NCBI RefSeq assembly: GCF_032062135.1
Contig: NC_092862.1
Span: 94,819,248 to 94,883,247, forward strand
Source: Pyxicephalus adspersus
Taxonomy: Eukaryota > Chordata > Amphibia > Anura > Pyxicephalidae
Reading direction: 5' to 3'
DNA length: 64,000 bases
Shown here: piece after piece, positions 1 through 11,144 of the stretch
Layout of the letters: each line of letters starts with the position of its first letter
Numbering within the stretch: position 1 is the first letter of the stretch
Program-made: the position numbers and the translations under genes
The notes under the pieces: generated by a model
The model's database searches: none
What the model was told of the DNA's origin: nothing
The model's input: the letters and a program-made list of their open reading frames with translations, nothing else

Positions 1-343
1 CATATGTATTTATATGCATTTAATTGTATTTTGACATATATACACAAGTGAAATCACTAAATGGTTTTTGTAAACCACCTTTGACAATAATCCTTTTTTC
101 AATTATTCATTTCTATCAAGCCAAACTACAATGATATTTTAATTAGATCACAAATGCTTGGTGACAATTTTTTACGTACGCGCGTCCAGCGAGCGCGGAT
201 TTCATTGATGAATCAGGGCTTATGTCTCATTAGCTCCAGTCACTCTCGTGTCATACTCGGATCACATTTTTATTGTTGGTAGACCATTTTGGCTTGGTCA
301 TTTAAAAAATAGCTCGTAAGCCAAAAAAGCGTGGGCACCCCTG
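1..343. mobile_element. hAT-type transposon end (fragment)
   Basis: The segment closes at 331-343 with GTGGGCACCCCTG, the reverse complement of the CAGGGGTGCCCAC ends typical of vertebrate hAT transposons. The interior (170-330) has CG-containing stretches such as ACGTACGCGCG that stand out from the AT-rich surroundings. The other end lies off the window or is lost, and no transposase reading frame is present, so this is a non-autonomous or truncated copy. Calling it hAT rests on the terminal motif alone. Confidence 0.55.
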
Positions 344-1540
344 GTTTAGAGATTGTCCATATGAGAGACAATATGACCAATAAATCTTATATTATTTCAC
401 AGAACCAAATTAATTTAATAATGCAATCACTACTACTCAATTCATTAGTGGTTTTATGAACTCCAGTGAAATTAAATCTCTTTCATGGCCCTACAGGATC
501 TAAACACTATCAAAAATTTGTAGGAAGTTTTAGGACAAAGATGGCAAAATGGAATTCCACTTCCTTTATTGTAAACAAATGTCCAAAATGCAAATACACA
601 GAGTTTTGAACTTCTTAGACTGTAGCCCAATGAAAGGACTTGATATGTCTCTATTGTCAGGCATTTCTATTTATCTAAGCTCTGGAACTCACAGTGTTGG
701 CAAAAGTGCCTCCATGCTATGAGGACATCACTTATGTAAACCATTGAATGGATAATTCATTTTGGATAATGCTGAAACCACATGTCCTGTAAACATGCAT
801 TATTACCGATCCTTGAGAAAACTCAGGTCATAAATGCAGAGATGTTGGGCTATATCCAAAGTAAGCGTTAAAGTTTATCTGAACTGGACCCATACAGTCA
901 AGAAAAAAGATATATTGTATAAAATGATGATTCAATGCTACCATGGAATATATGTTTATATTTTGTGAGGTCAAAGAATGCCAGAATATAGAGAATTACA
1001 AAGACTGTTTAGACACACTTGGGAAAAACAGGATTTAACGTGATGAAGTGGATCAACTACAAGGGGCTTTTCAGTTTTCCCTTGACCTTAACAGAGATGA
1101 ATTGCATGTTTTCCATATGTGAAAGCAAAAAATATGAAAGTGTTTAGAGTAGGGTGGAGTCAACAAAAAGAACTGTAAATACAGTGAGCTTGAATGTTTA
1201 AATTAAGTGATTTTAATGTAACTATAGCATGTTTGTACAAATAATATACTAATAACAAAGGGCCAAAATGAGCCATTAGGAACAGCCTTTGATTTTAAAC
1301 AATATTCCAATGGCTGACAACATCTGGAAAATGAGCAATAAAAGCAAAAGAGATTATTTTCTTGAATATCATGTAGCATTAAACATATACATTTAGGCAA
1401 AGCATATAAGTGGTGGTATTAGAAGGGCATTTTCAACCAATTTATTGTCTTAGCCCAACATTCATGTTACTACCAAATATCATTGCCTAATCACCACCAT
1501 TAATACCAATGTTCCCCTCAGCCCCTTTTAGCTTTAGCAC
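344..1540. other. AT-rich non-coding stretch
   Basis: No gene, recognisable repeat or RNA seen. The open frames here are short and have no family features. It lies between the hAT end and the promoter-like patch. Confidence 0.5.
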
Positions 1541-1570
1541 TTTTAGTAGCTCTCGGCTGTCATCAGTCAA

Positions 1571-1910
1571 CCAATTAGGCTGGGCTTTGTATAAAAAGAG
1601 CTGTCAGTTGGGCTGGCAGAGGAGGGAAGAATTATACTTTGTATCTTTCCACTCCCCATTTTCTGGGAGCAGTACTGACAAGCTGCTGGCTTTCACTCTT
1701 AGCTTTCTCGCAAGCTATCATCATGAGAGGGGGCACAGAGCTGCAGTACAGTTTAGAAACACTTTGCTGCCCACAGCAGAGCCCTGGTTTACAGTATAAG
1801 GTTCACATTAGTGTTTTAACTAATTCAAATTTCTTGCAAAAAATTATTATTTTGGAACAACTGGTTCATGTGTTTGTCCTTTTTTCAGGTAGTTGGAAGC
1901 AACATTCCTG
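1571..1910 (+). promoter_or_regulatory. Core-promoter-like patch (CCAAT, TATA) with a possible small transcript
   Basis: A CCAAT box at 1571-1575 is followed 15 bases later by TATAAAA at 1590-1596, a spacing normal for RNA polymerase II core promoters. The sequence after it (1600-1790) is less AT-rich than its surroundings. The ATG at 1723 opens a short frame that runs through 1799, and a good acceptor-like pyrimidine tract ending in CAG lies at 1870-1888. I recognise no protein in any frame. It could be a non-coding RNA promoter, a first exon, an LTR relic, or chance. The boxes are seen directly; a role is inference. Confidence 0.3.
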
Positions 1911-3850
1911 ATGCTACATGCAGTGTTCAATGGTGGTTTGCTACCATTTCATAGACCTAAACTGGAACCGCTTGTCACCACTATCTTAAAGGATTTGCAA
2001 AGTTTTTTCCATGCAGCTGCAATAAAAAAAAATTTAGGGAGCCCAGAACTTTTGGTCAGAAATATTCAGAATAATTTCTAGGGTTTTAAAAAACGATGTA
2101 CTAAGTACTCAGGAGAGTGCTTTATTTAGTAAATGTGATGCAGGGGTTTCCAAATTCTCTTTGAAATTGATAAAACTTATTCTGTTAGCAGCTCCCATCA
2201 CTTTAGCTAAATCGTGGAAATCTAATGTGATTTTCTAAATCCTCTCACTGTAAAAATGGACTGGATTATGCTTAATGATCAGCTAACGCACACACTCAAT
2301 AATACTTGAGAAAATTTGATGCTACTTGGGATCCACCCCCCTTTTCCCTTGTCCCTGTCCTGCCCACTCCTTTGGCCTCTTCAGCTTAGCCTTCAGGCAT
2401 AAAGGGTTGTATTTTTTTTACAGTCTCTTGCATTTCTCTTTTTTTTTCCTTATTATTACTCATGTCAGATTGTTATTGTGCATTCTGTAAGCTGGTGAGG
2501 CATGTTTGTCCTTCTGTTGTTACTATTGTTATTATTATTTTTAATATTATTGTTATTATATCATTTTCAATTCTCTGAAAAACTCAATAAAAACATTTAA
2601 ATACAAAAAACATAATATAAGGCTTGAAAAGCCTAGTAGTTACCACCTGTTATCACTCCTGGGGCCAGCAGTTGCCAGCAGGCATTTAGAAAATGTAAAT
2701 GCCACAGTTTTTTTTTTGTTCGTTACGGTAATGTGAATTCAACTTAAATTTCTACGCTACATTGATTAAACTAATACAAGTGATTATACTCTTCACAAAC
2801 CATGGAACACTAGGAAGCCGGGTCACATTAAAAGAGCCCTGGAAAGTTGGGCAATGTGTATATATTTGGTTTTCAAAGTATGCCAAGCTCTAAAATGTTG
2901 TGTGTGCCCGCAAAACAGCAAAAAAACTACAATACCTAGAATAACAATAAAACTACACAAGTGTATATATGTGCTGCTTTAAATCCTTTTACAGCTCAGT
3001 ATATAGTTATCACTAACTTATTTTCCTGTCACTCCAGTGTGCAAACCAAAGCACAATTTGTGTCATCTGCTTGGCTTTTACTTGTGTGCAGTATTTGTGT
3101 GTTTGCATCCTGATGTGTATGCAAGAGGCAGGCAATGAGCTTTCCCTATTTACTTATTTTATTGTGTTATTGTGTTTACAATTTTTAGTTTATTCAATAA
3201 AATTTATTGCTATCAAAAAGGGGTTGACAAGCCCCCTTTGTGATAGCATTGGAGGGGGATGACAGCTTCTCTTTAATTAGACATGTAAATCGTAACTTCA
3301 CGGAGCTGAGCATTTTAAAGTTCAGAATAGAGACTAAAGATCTATGATTTCATCTTCACTGATCCTCCATTGGGTGGTCATCCTGAATGATTTTTACCAG
3401 ACTTCTAGGACCTACATGTGAGTCTTGGGACTGTGTGGCAGAGGGAGAGGGGGATTTGCACAGTAGGGCATCAAACATCACTGCACAGTAAAACTGAATT
3501 GTGGCTTTAGAGCTGTGCAAATCAATATTACATTACAGCCAGGCTCCTTACTACGGTATAAACGTTAGGACAAGCCAGGGCCTAGCATATGATGACACAA
3601 AAGATGAACAAAATTTTACATGTGAACTTGCGGAGCTGCAGTTTTATGTATAAGTTGCCAAATTGGATCACAGACTGGCAATCTGATTGTAAAACCAGTG
3701 ACAAAATATCATTATCATTGGTAATAGTGCCCAAAAGCATCAGTCATTACAAAGTCAAATTATATTTTCATGCATCCAGGAATAAATCTCTATAATGTAC
3801 AATTAATGTATAACTGTGGAGTCTACCTATGGCAGCATAACACCTTCATT
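1911..3850. other. Non-coding stretch with low-complexity tracts
   Basis: No gene seen. It holds T-rich tracts around 2410-2450 and an ATT/GTT-rich simple stretch at about 2517-2565. Confidence 0.5.
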
Positions 3851-3852
3851 GG

Positions 3853-4035
3853 GCTTGATTTATTAAATTGATTTAGGTTGTTCACCTTACAAACGGAATT
3901 AGCATTTTGCAAGGGAACCTTCCTATAGTTTAGTAATCATGTGCAAGCAGAAATCTTGTTTTTTTCTCACATTTCCTTGCATCTACACCACATTTACCAA
4001 GTTAAATGAGAGTTCACTTACTGACAGATATTCAC
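3853..4035. repeat. Decayed palindromic MITE, family Q
   Basis: Starts GGGCTTGATTTATTAAATTG and contains the words TTTGCAAGGGAA, ATCATGTGCAAGCA and CCAAGTTAAATGAG. The copy at 20938-21115 carries the same words in inverted arrangement (TTGCTTGCACGTGATTAGAT, CTTCACCTCATTCACTAAGC). Both read as eroded copies of one foldback element with no coding capacity. Boundaries are approximate. Confidence 0.4.
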
Positions 4036-4062
4036 TTTGCACAGTAACAACCTGACATTAAT

Positions 4063-4212
4063 AATATTATTAATAATAATAATAAACAGGATTTATATAG
4101 TGCCAACATATTGTGCAGTGCTGTACATTAAATTGGGCTTGCAAATGACAGACGAATATAGACAGTGATACAGGAGGAGAGGACCCTGCCCCGAAGAGCT
4201 TACAATCTAGTC
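4063..4212 (-). repeat. SINE/L2-type retroposon tail
   Basis: Read on the minus strand it contains AGATTGTAAGCTCTTCGGGG, then CAATATGTTGGCACTATATA, and ends in a TTATTATTATT tract. This is the L2/MIR-style tail also found at 28915-29046, 44780-44925 and 61040-61130. The (AAT)n run on the plus strand (4063-4086) is the retroposon's own tail rather than an independent microsatellite. The body lacks the tRNA-like head seen in the fuller copies. Confidence 0.65.
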
Positions 4213-4678
4213 TTTAAGTAGATCAAGACTAATATGTCTGTGTAATATTGTGTGGTGGAAATTTTCACCACTGCAGTCTGAATGAATACTAACGCTTGTG
4301 ATTGTTGTTAAATGAATGAAGGCAGACTAAAGTTAAAGATAATCGTCGGACAGTAAGGGCTGATTATCCAATATTTATGAGCGCATTTACCACACATTTT
4401 TTAATTAAGACAAAATATTCCATGAATTTTGAGTCCTTACAGAGTATACGTGTTGTGTCAAGCTAACCCATTGACATCTCTACACATGTTAACATTTGGA
4501 CAGTTATATTTGTGCATTCACCTCAAATGGGAATTTAGGGAGCCTTAGCTGGTGGTAAAATGCAATTTTTGGCCATTGCAGCAAACCACAATATACAGTA
4601 TATTTACATTCATGTGTGTGAATGTGTGCTGTGTGTTGCTTACATGTATTTGGGGTGACATTTAAGATAAATGGCAAT
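4213..4678. other. AT-rich non-coding stretch
   Basis: No gene or recognisable element seen. Confidence 0.5.
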
Positions 4679-4679
4679 G

Positions 4680-5277
4680 CACCCTAAAGCTGACCTATCA
4701 CCAGGATTTTTACTTTTAGGGTAGACAACCCTTTTATGTAAGGTGAAAATAACCTTCTTTTTTTGGGGGGGGGTTACCTCTCTTTTTTTCCAGGGGGCCA
4801 TTCAGAAGGTTTTCTGTCTTTATCGCTGTGGCCATAAAGACAGAATGGGAGTGCAGAGCCTCCTGGGATACCCAGGTCACACATCCCAGCTCCTGGCTGA
4901 GTGCTGATCTCACTGCGCATATGTGAGATCAGCATTTTTTTCCAAATTGAAGAAAAATCACCTTCTGCGCATGCCCAAGATAGGACATGTGCAGAAGTAG
5001 ACTTTTCTTCAATTAGGAAAAATGCTGATCTAATGCATGTGGAGTAAGATCGGCACTATTTTTTTCCCCATTTACAGCAGGTCACGTCACCCAAACTTGG
5101 CAGGGCGAAGTAGGCAGAAGCTGAAAGGCAAGAAAGAAGACGGTGGCACCATCTTCTGCGGGACTAAGGCAGATAACTGTAATTCACAGGACCTGATCCA
5201 GGGAACCTCCAGAGTGATTGATGGATCTGCGGAAGAAAAGGTGTTTTTTTATTATTTTACTTCCACTTTAATGCACA
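4680..5277. mobile_element. TTAAAG-ended MITE (family R), long copy
   Basis: The right end reads TTTTACTTCCACTTTAA, the inverse of a TTAAAGTGGAAGTAAAA terminus that recurs in family R (7016, 27125, 29885, 33265, 59043). The interior is GC-richer and contains a palindrome at 4902-4935 (TGCTGATCTCA, then TGAGATCAGCA) and a second inverted pair, AAATTGAAGAAAA with TTTTCTTCAATT. TTAA at the end suggests piggyBac/T2-style targeting, which I infer. The 129-codon frame inside shows no domain and is an accident of the GC-rich core. Confidence 0.5.
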
Positions 5278-6950
5278 TATATAGCACATTAGTTTCAGGA
5301 TCTCCTTTGTATGTTTTGCTCCTTTGCTGGTTGGGGGAGCAAAGAGGTGTTTCAGGTCTTATACTTGCAGCCAGAAAGGGAGGAACACATATAAAGCAGA
5401 TATGTGCCCTTACAGTATTTCTTTAGTGATCTCTTGCTGGCAAAAATGCTTTATACCAACAAGATCACTAATAAGCTATTCCAAATTGTTTACATATTTC
5501 CTGAAATGTAAACAATCTAGACTGATCCATTCCAATCTATTCTCTTAATTTGGCTTAACTAGTGCTATAAAAAAATCACCAACTTCCTAATGTTTTTACT
5601 GTGTTAAACAAATAATAAAATAATGTAATATTAAAAGATAACAGAATTACTGTTTTTGCATTAAAAAAGTGTATTTCTTATATTACTTCTATTATAAATA
5701 AGTAGTATATCCTACTACTACTAATGATACTACTAATGTTGACACTAGTTTTCACTAATGTCTTACTGGGTGTACTACATCCTCAGGTTTTTTTCTCTGG
5801 GTTAATAAACTCTATGCATCAATAATTACTACTACTATTCAACTTTGATTTCAAAAATTGTATCATACAATAAGATCACTTTTTAATACTATTTTATGTT
5901 CCTAATTCTACATAGGCATGCTGATTAATGGTTAAACAATAACCTAATTGATTTAACAAAGCCTGGATTGCTCTTCTCAATAAAAGTTAGCCTTTTTTCT
6001 GAGTATTGGTGCTTCTTTATTTTCAGTTCTTTGAATGATTCTCATACCTTTAATTCATTTCATATTAAATACATTTCTGCTGCTGAACATTTTTTTCAGT
6101 AATAGCTTTGGCAGTCTTTCCATAGCCAAAATTATTTCTTTTCCGATTGCTTGTCAGTAGGGACAACCTCTTTGGAATGTGCATTGCTACTTCCCTTACC
6201 TCCTCTCAACGCTGCAAACCTCTATGGACTTTCAATCTCCCTTTCCCATTCCCCCACCCAATCAATTTCTTTCCAGTTTTCCATTTGGCAGCCCCAGTAA
6301 AAAATGTTATAATTCTCACACCCTTCTCCCCCAGCCGTCAGCTGAAAAAACAACCGCACTGTACAACCAAATTCCCACTAATATCCTTTAGTAAATTCAA
6401 CTTCTACTTCTTTAATACCACAATCAAATCTTATGAGGATGTATCAATATTTACTATCAGTGGTAATTGGATTGCTTGTGAAATAAATGAAATTGTAGAA
6501 GTAAGTTACATATATTTATTTATTTTCATATTATTATTTTTTTTTACATTTATGAATTGCTTTCATGATCAGTGTTTAATGAATAAATGTATTCCATATT
6601 TGAGGAATTAAAATAAAGTCGGGCATTGTAATTTTGGATATTAACTTAAATAATATACAATTCTGTTAAAATGGAAAAAGAGGGAATTTTCTTGATGCAA
6701 ATGCATTATGTCTCATTTAAACAGCTGTTGGAGTTTTATGGGCTGAATCCTTTACTTTGTTTTTTTCCTTTCTTTTTTTTCTCATAAACTCATAAAAATG
6801 TTTTTATGAACTTTGTGGAACTTGGAGATGGTACTCGCTGCATAATATTTATTACTATTATTGTAAACTGCTGACCCTAAATTATTTAACAAATGTAGGT
6901 ATTAGGTATTTGCATGGTTAGTAACATTCTTTTGCACAGTGAAAGTCATT
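5278..6950. other. AT-rich non-coding stretch
   Basis: No gene supported. The longest plus-strand frame of the window (6147-6611, 154 codons) lies here; its product is low-complexity, Phe/Ile/Pro-rich and has no motif, so I treat it as chance. No repeat family recognised. Confidence 0.5.
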
Positions 6951-7012
6951 ATTAATATTATTAACTTGTATTTATATAGCGCTGACATATTACACATCAC
7001 ATATCATTTTAT
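6951..7012 (-). repeat. Short SINE/L2-type tail fragment
   Basis: TTGTATTTATATAGCGCTGA followed by CATATTACACA after an ATTATT run is the extreme 3' tail of the retroposon family described at 4063. Only the tail is kept. Confidence 0.5.
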
Positions 7013-7015
7013 GGT

Positions 7016-7462
7016 TTAAACGTAAAGCAGAACTAAACTAAAAAAATTGCGACCAGGCAGATCGTTTATTGCAGAAGGGACCTGCAAGATCACCGTTTTT
7101 TTTATTTCACGCACCTGTCCTTGCTCCGGCACATACCATCTTTACCTGATCTTTTTCCTAGAGTTGAGTGTTCAGCCATCTTGATTGGCTGGCCAGTATA
7201 AAGTATCTTCCAAGCTACAAAAAACTTTGTCTCTTTTTTGAGGACTAAGCTTTTTTGTGTGTGTATTCCTACCACAGAAAAAAATGGAAAAGAAGAAATA
7301 TGGCACCCTGCACTTGCAGTGCAATATTGCAGCATCCTTGCATTAAACAAGACCATTATGCAGGCCAGTACAGCTAAAACCACACATGACCCTTTTTCAG
7401 AAACACATTGTTTAAAACAGGTGGTAGGACAACCATTTATAATAAACATAATATTTACAAAC
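7016..7462. mobile_element. TTAAAG-ended MITE (family R)
   Basis: Begins AACGTAAAGCAGAACTAAAC, then AAAAAATTGCGACCAGGCAG and TTATTGCAGAAGGGAC. The same words occur in the same order at 59043-59115, and inverted at about 33200-33265. No transposase is present. The right boundary is unclear because a second MITE begins at 7466. Overlapping open frames of 167 and 112 codons on opposite strands span this junction and have no family features. Confidence 0.5.
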
Positions 7463-7465
7463 ATA

Positions 7466-7765
7466 GATTCTGTACACACGTCAGATGATTCTCGGCTAAT
7501 ACAGATGAGATTTTGGCAGGTGTACAGATGTTGTCCGACATCGTTCATCGATCCGTTCTGGCAGATCCATGAATGACCGCAATGAAGGTGAAAGGAGGAA
7601 AGCACAGTTGGGTGCCACTCCTTTATTCTGCTCCCCCCACCCCCACTTAGAACAGAATGTGCTGAATGTACAGTGCTTGTTTAATAATCTTTCAGTAATT
7701 TATCGCTGGAAACAAATATGAAAGATCATTTTCAACGACAATAATTGAGCGTGTTTAGGTAGCCT
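7466..7765. mobile_element. TA-flanked MITE, family M (copy 5)
   Basis: Right end: ACAATAATTGAGCGTGTTTA then GGTAGCCT followed by TA. Left end: TA then GATTCTGTACACACGTCAGA. These are eroded versions of the AGGCTACGTACACACGTGCA ends seen intact at 22370. The interior resembles copies 3 and 4 (CAGATGATTCTC near one end), so it belongs to the shorter subfamily of about 280-310 bp. It sits directly against a family R element. Confidence 0.6.
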
Positions 7766-8170
7766 TATGAGCGGAGAAATAAATCAAAAATTAAGAATTT
7801 TTAAACAGCTATTATCATATATTACATGTCTATTGTCCTAATAAGTCCCCATTTTTAGTTTTTACACTTAACTGGAAGCCCCCTGTCTTGTATAAACTGT
7901 CTCCTATTGCTGCAAGAGATCCATATACACAAAGAGATTAGGGATACAGTGATATCACATTGCAGATCCACAGTAATATGAGTGAAATATTCAAGTTGAA
8001 AATAATTATTGATATTCATTGTGAAAATCGTTGAGAACAAAATGATGTAAGAACATTCAATGGAAACCAAACTCATTACCCCACTAAGGGCTGAATTCAA
8101 ATTCTTACAAAATATTAACGTAAAAAAACTGAAATCACAGTGTTGTCACACATACCTGTGACACATACCT
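7766..8170. other. AT-rich non-coding stretch
   Basis: No gene or element recognised. Confidence 0.45.
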
Positions 8171-8972
8171 ATTTACACTCTGTGTGATGGTGTCTTGGGG
8201 ATCTTGCCCCAGAGGTTTTCCATTAGATTCAGGTCTGGGGATCGCAATACATACCAGAAGGAACTCAAATGCATACGTTTAAGGTCCGAGGATTTCATCC
8301 AACTACCTAACAGCAGTCATCGTACCATTTGCTAGCACAAAGAGGTCTGTACAGCCCTCCAAGAATGCCCTCCCCCCAGACCATCAATGACCCAGTGCCA
8401 AGCCGAGTATGATAAGTTATGTATAATATTCACTACTGTATTCCCAGACTGTCTCAAGTCTATCTCATGTGTTCAATTTGAACCTGCTTTAACCAGGTTT
8501 ACATTTGCAAACCTACCAATTATTGTTCCTGGCAAATGACAATTTGCTGCATAGTGCTAGGCTGTGAGCAAGGCCCCACTATAGGATGTCAGGCCAACAT
8601 TGCACTTCCATGAAATCTTTTACAGTTATGCCAGACACATGTACATGAGTAGCGCATTGAAGATTATTTTGTAGGATTTTTGCAGTGCCCCCTCTGTTAC
8701 TTCTCACACAAAAATGCAGAAACTGCTCCTGCTTCTGGGTTGTTGCCCTTCTATGGCCTTGTCAAGCTCTAACTGTGTAAGCTCCTGGTGTCCCCTCCAT
8801 AGTCATTAAACTGTTCTGGAAGACACAGCAAAGCTTCTTGCGACAGCACATATATGATGTGCCATTCTGAAGGATATGTATTATCTGTGCAACCTGCAGG
8901 TATCACCCCATGAAACTGTACGGAAATGGCTGCTTGTATGTGTTGTCTCCTATGCTTTCTCTGCCACATGCT
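8171..8972 (-). pseudogene. Tc1-like (IS630-type DDE) transposase, degenerate
   Basis: Read on the minus strand, 8890-8820 gives an N-terminal helix-turn-helix-like stretch (LQVAQIIHILQNGTS, then RKKL), with ATTQKQEQFLHF further on. At about 8250-8215 it gives RSPDLNLMENLW, which matches the SPDLNPIENLW signature around the third acidic catalytic residue of Tc1-like transposases. The order is correct for a minus-strand gene. The frame is broken by several stops and frameshifts. The region just before the last motif, where DNARPH-type residues with the second catalytic Asp belong, is missing. Terminal repeats were not identified. It is a dead copy of an old transposon. Confidence 0.75.
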
Positions 8973-11053
8973 TGGTTCAAAATGCCTTTATAAAAGCATT
9001 TTAAAAAAATACATCGAAACTTAGTTGATATGGTTGCAGCTTTTTAATGTTAACAACCATCACATGTTTCTAAACTGTTACAAGCTAGCTGTAATTCTAA
9101 TCTAGGGTTTCTAAGATTTTAAAGATAATTGAGAAGTCACAAATTCACAATGAAGGCAACTACAGAGGTCAGGCTTATTTAAAGTTGTTTTCTCTGTGAA
9201 AAAAAGTTTTTTTTTCATTAGTAGATAACATCATCATGAAAATTTGTCTTGTAGAGTGGGAGAATAGGCTTTGTACTAGTGAGAGTGCCAGTGCTGTTGT
9301 TTTAAAGTACAGACATAAAACATTTCTACATAACACTGATTGTGTAGAATAATGACAGCTTTTTTTTTGTTGTATAATTTATTTTTGATATTACATTGGC
9401 CTTTTTTTGCATTGAATGACTGTTTATGAAAAATGCATTGTTTCACCTGTGTTTAAGGTAAAATACATTGTGTTATGGTATAAGTCAAACAGAAGTCAAA
9501 GTGTTTTGGTGTGCAAATGTAGGAGGTGTTATTATTTCTTATTTTTCTTCAAGTCAAGATGGAAATGACAGGTGTCCAATAATATCATGAATTCAATTCC
9601 CCCCCAAAAAACGATCATATTACAGTTACTCTGTATTTCCATGTTTATGCCCACATTAATACAGATGAAATAGGCTTGATAAATTTAAAATCACACTGCA
9701 TCCTCAAAAACAGCAATAACTGAAATATATTCACTTTCTTAACCACCATTCTTATTTCTATAAAGTCCACATTTACACTAAAGTCTTGTGCCATTCCTAT
9801 TTATGAATTTTTCATTTTATTACATGATGCAAAAACACACAAATAACTATTCTGGACAGCATTATTTTTGCCCTCTGAAATGCGTGTATTGTCTGCATTA
9901 AAAAAGTTAAATATGGAAAAAAAATGAATAAAGGTGCAGACAGCTTTTATTTATTTTTTTTTTATTTTCAATGTCTTAATGCAGCTGTGTGGGTGTAACA
10001 CAAATGAGCGGTTCTCATTTAACCCACATAAAGAAAAAAATAATTATTTTACAGATGGGGTGGAAGCCAATGTTAAATAAATAAAGCTCTCAAAACATGC
10101 ACTAATGCACAGCAGAGTATATTCTCAATTACATTCTGTGAATTGTACAATCCATGAGGTACACTGAACATTTTCAAAGCTTTAGGGTAAATACATGAAA
10201 AGCATTTGTGGTTTTCTTCCATGAAAATTATAAGTTACAAAAGCTGCTTCGAAGAACAACAAAATATGCTTCCGACCAAAGGGATTTATAGAGATCTTAC
10301 CCTGTATTCCCCCCATCAGATCTAACAAGAGACTTTTGTAGTCTTATAAGGTATTTTCCTTTAGATGAGATAATTTAATTATGAAATAAGAGATTCAAAA
10401 ATAACTACTTCTATGTACTACAAAGTGGCTATGTTAAGCACTTAGTTTCATGTAGTGTATTCAAATGCTAAATATAGCATACTTACACATGGTAATGTGG
10501 AAATGAATTACAACACATGCCAAGAGGGTCAGAAGTCACATATACCTACAAGCCAATAAAAATAGCTCTGCTTTTTGTAATCTGAAAATGTGATATTTTC
10601 ATTTAGTTTTAATGAAGAATGTGGCTAAATTTCCAGGACCTTTTCCTAATCGTCGTAATACCATACCGGGGTAGAGGATACAGGAAAAGGTAATTTTGGC
10701 AGCTATTCACCTGGCTACTTTTTTAATCCTCCTTAAAATGTTTGGGTTCACTAAAACCCTATTATGTTTACTTTCTATATGATTCAGAATTAAGAAGACC
10801 CATCACACATTCAACAGGAATGCATGCTTGCCATATTAATACAAGAGGGTGTTTAAAAAAATGAATACTTCTGTCATCAGTGGCCCATTGCTGCCAAATG
10901 TACCTCACCTAAAAGGTCTATTGAAAATATGGTATATAAGGATAAGCCAAATTCAGAATTAATTTATCTAAACTTTTGACAAGAAATAGAAAATTTATTC
11001 AAAATTTGAAATTTGTTTTAATTGTGGTTATTAAAAGTACCACAGGCTTTAAA
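8973..11053. other. Non-coding stretch without recognisable repeats
   Basis: No gene seen over 2 kb and, unlike most of the window, no clear transposon. Repeat-poor sequence near a developmental-gene desert may hold conserved non-coding elements, especially about 9950-10220 and 10860-10990, but conservation cannot be judged here. Confidence 0.4.
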
Positions 11054-11059
11054 TCTCTC

Positions 11060-11077
11060 TATATAAAATTGTATGTA

Positions 11078-11116
<39 letters not shown>

Positions 11117-11144
11117 GTATGTGTGTGTGTATGTATGTATGTAT
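11060..11144. repeat. (TG)n/(TATG)n microsatellite
   Basis: Alternating GT and GTAT units form the subterminal tract of the Helitron-like element; the corresponding tract in copy 2 lies at 52455-52480. It ends where TGTAACAG begins. Confidence 0.9.

Noticed and set aside
1571..1799. INHBA first exon
   Set aside because: Expected orientation relative to SUGCT would fit, but no INHBA signal peptide or TGF-beta-domain exon follows on the plus strand, and the human genes are far apart.
6147..6611. 154-codon plus-strand open frame
   Set aside because: Low-complexity Phe/Ile/Pro-rich product, no domain, no splice or promoter context; an expected chance event in 64 kb of AT-rich DNA.
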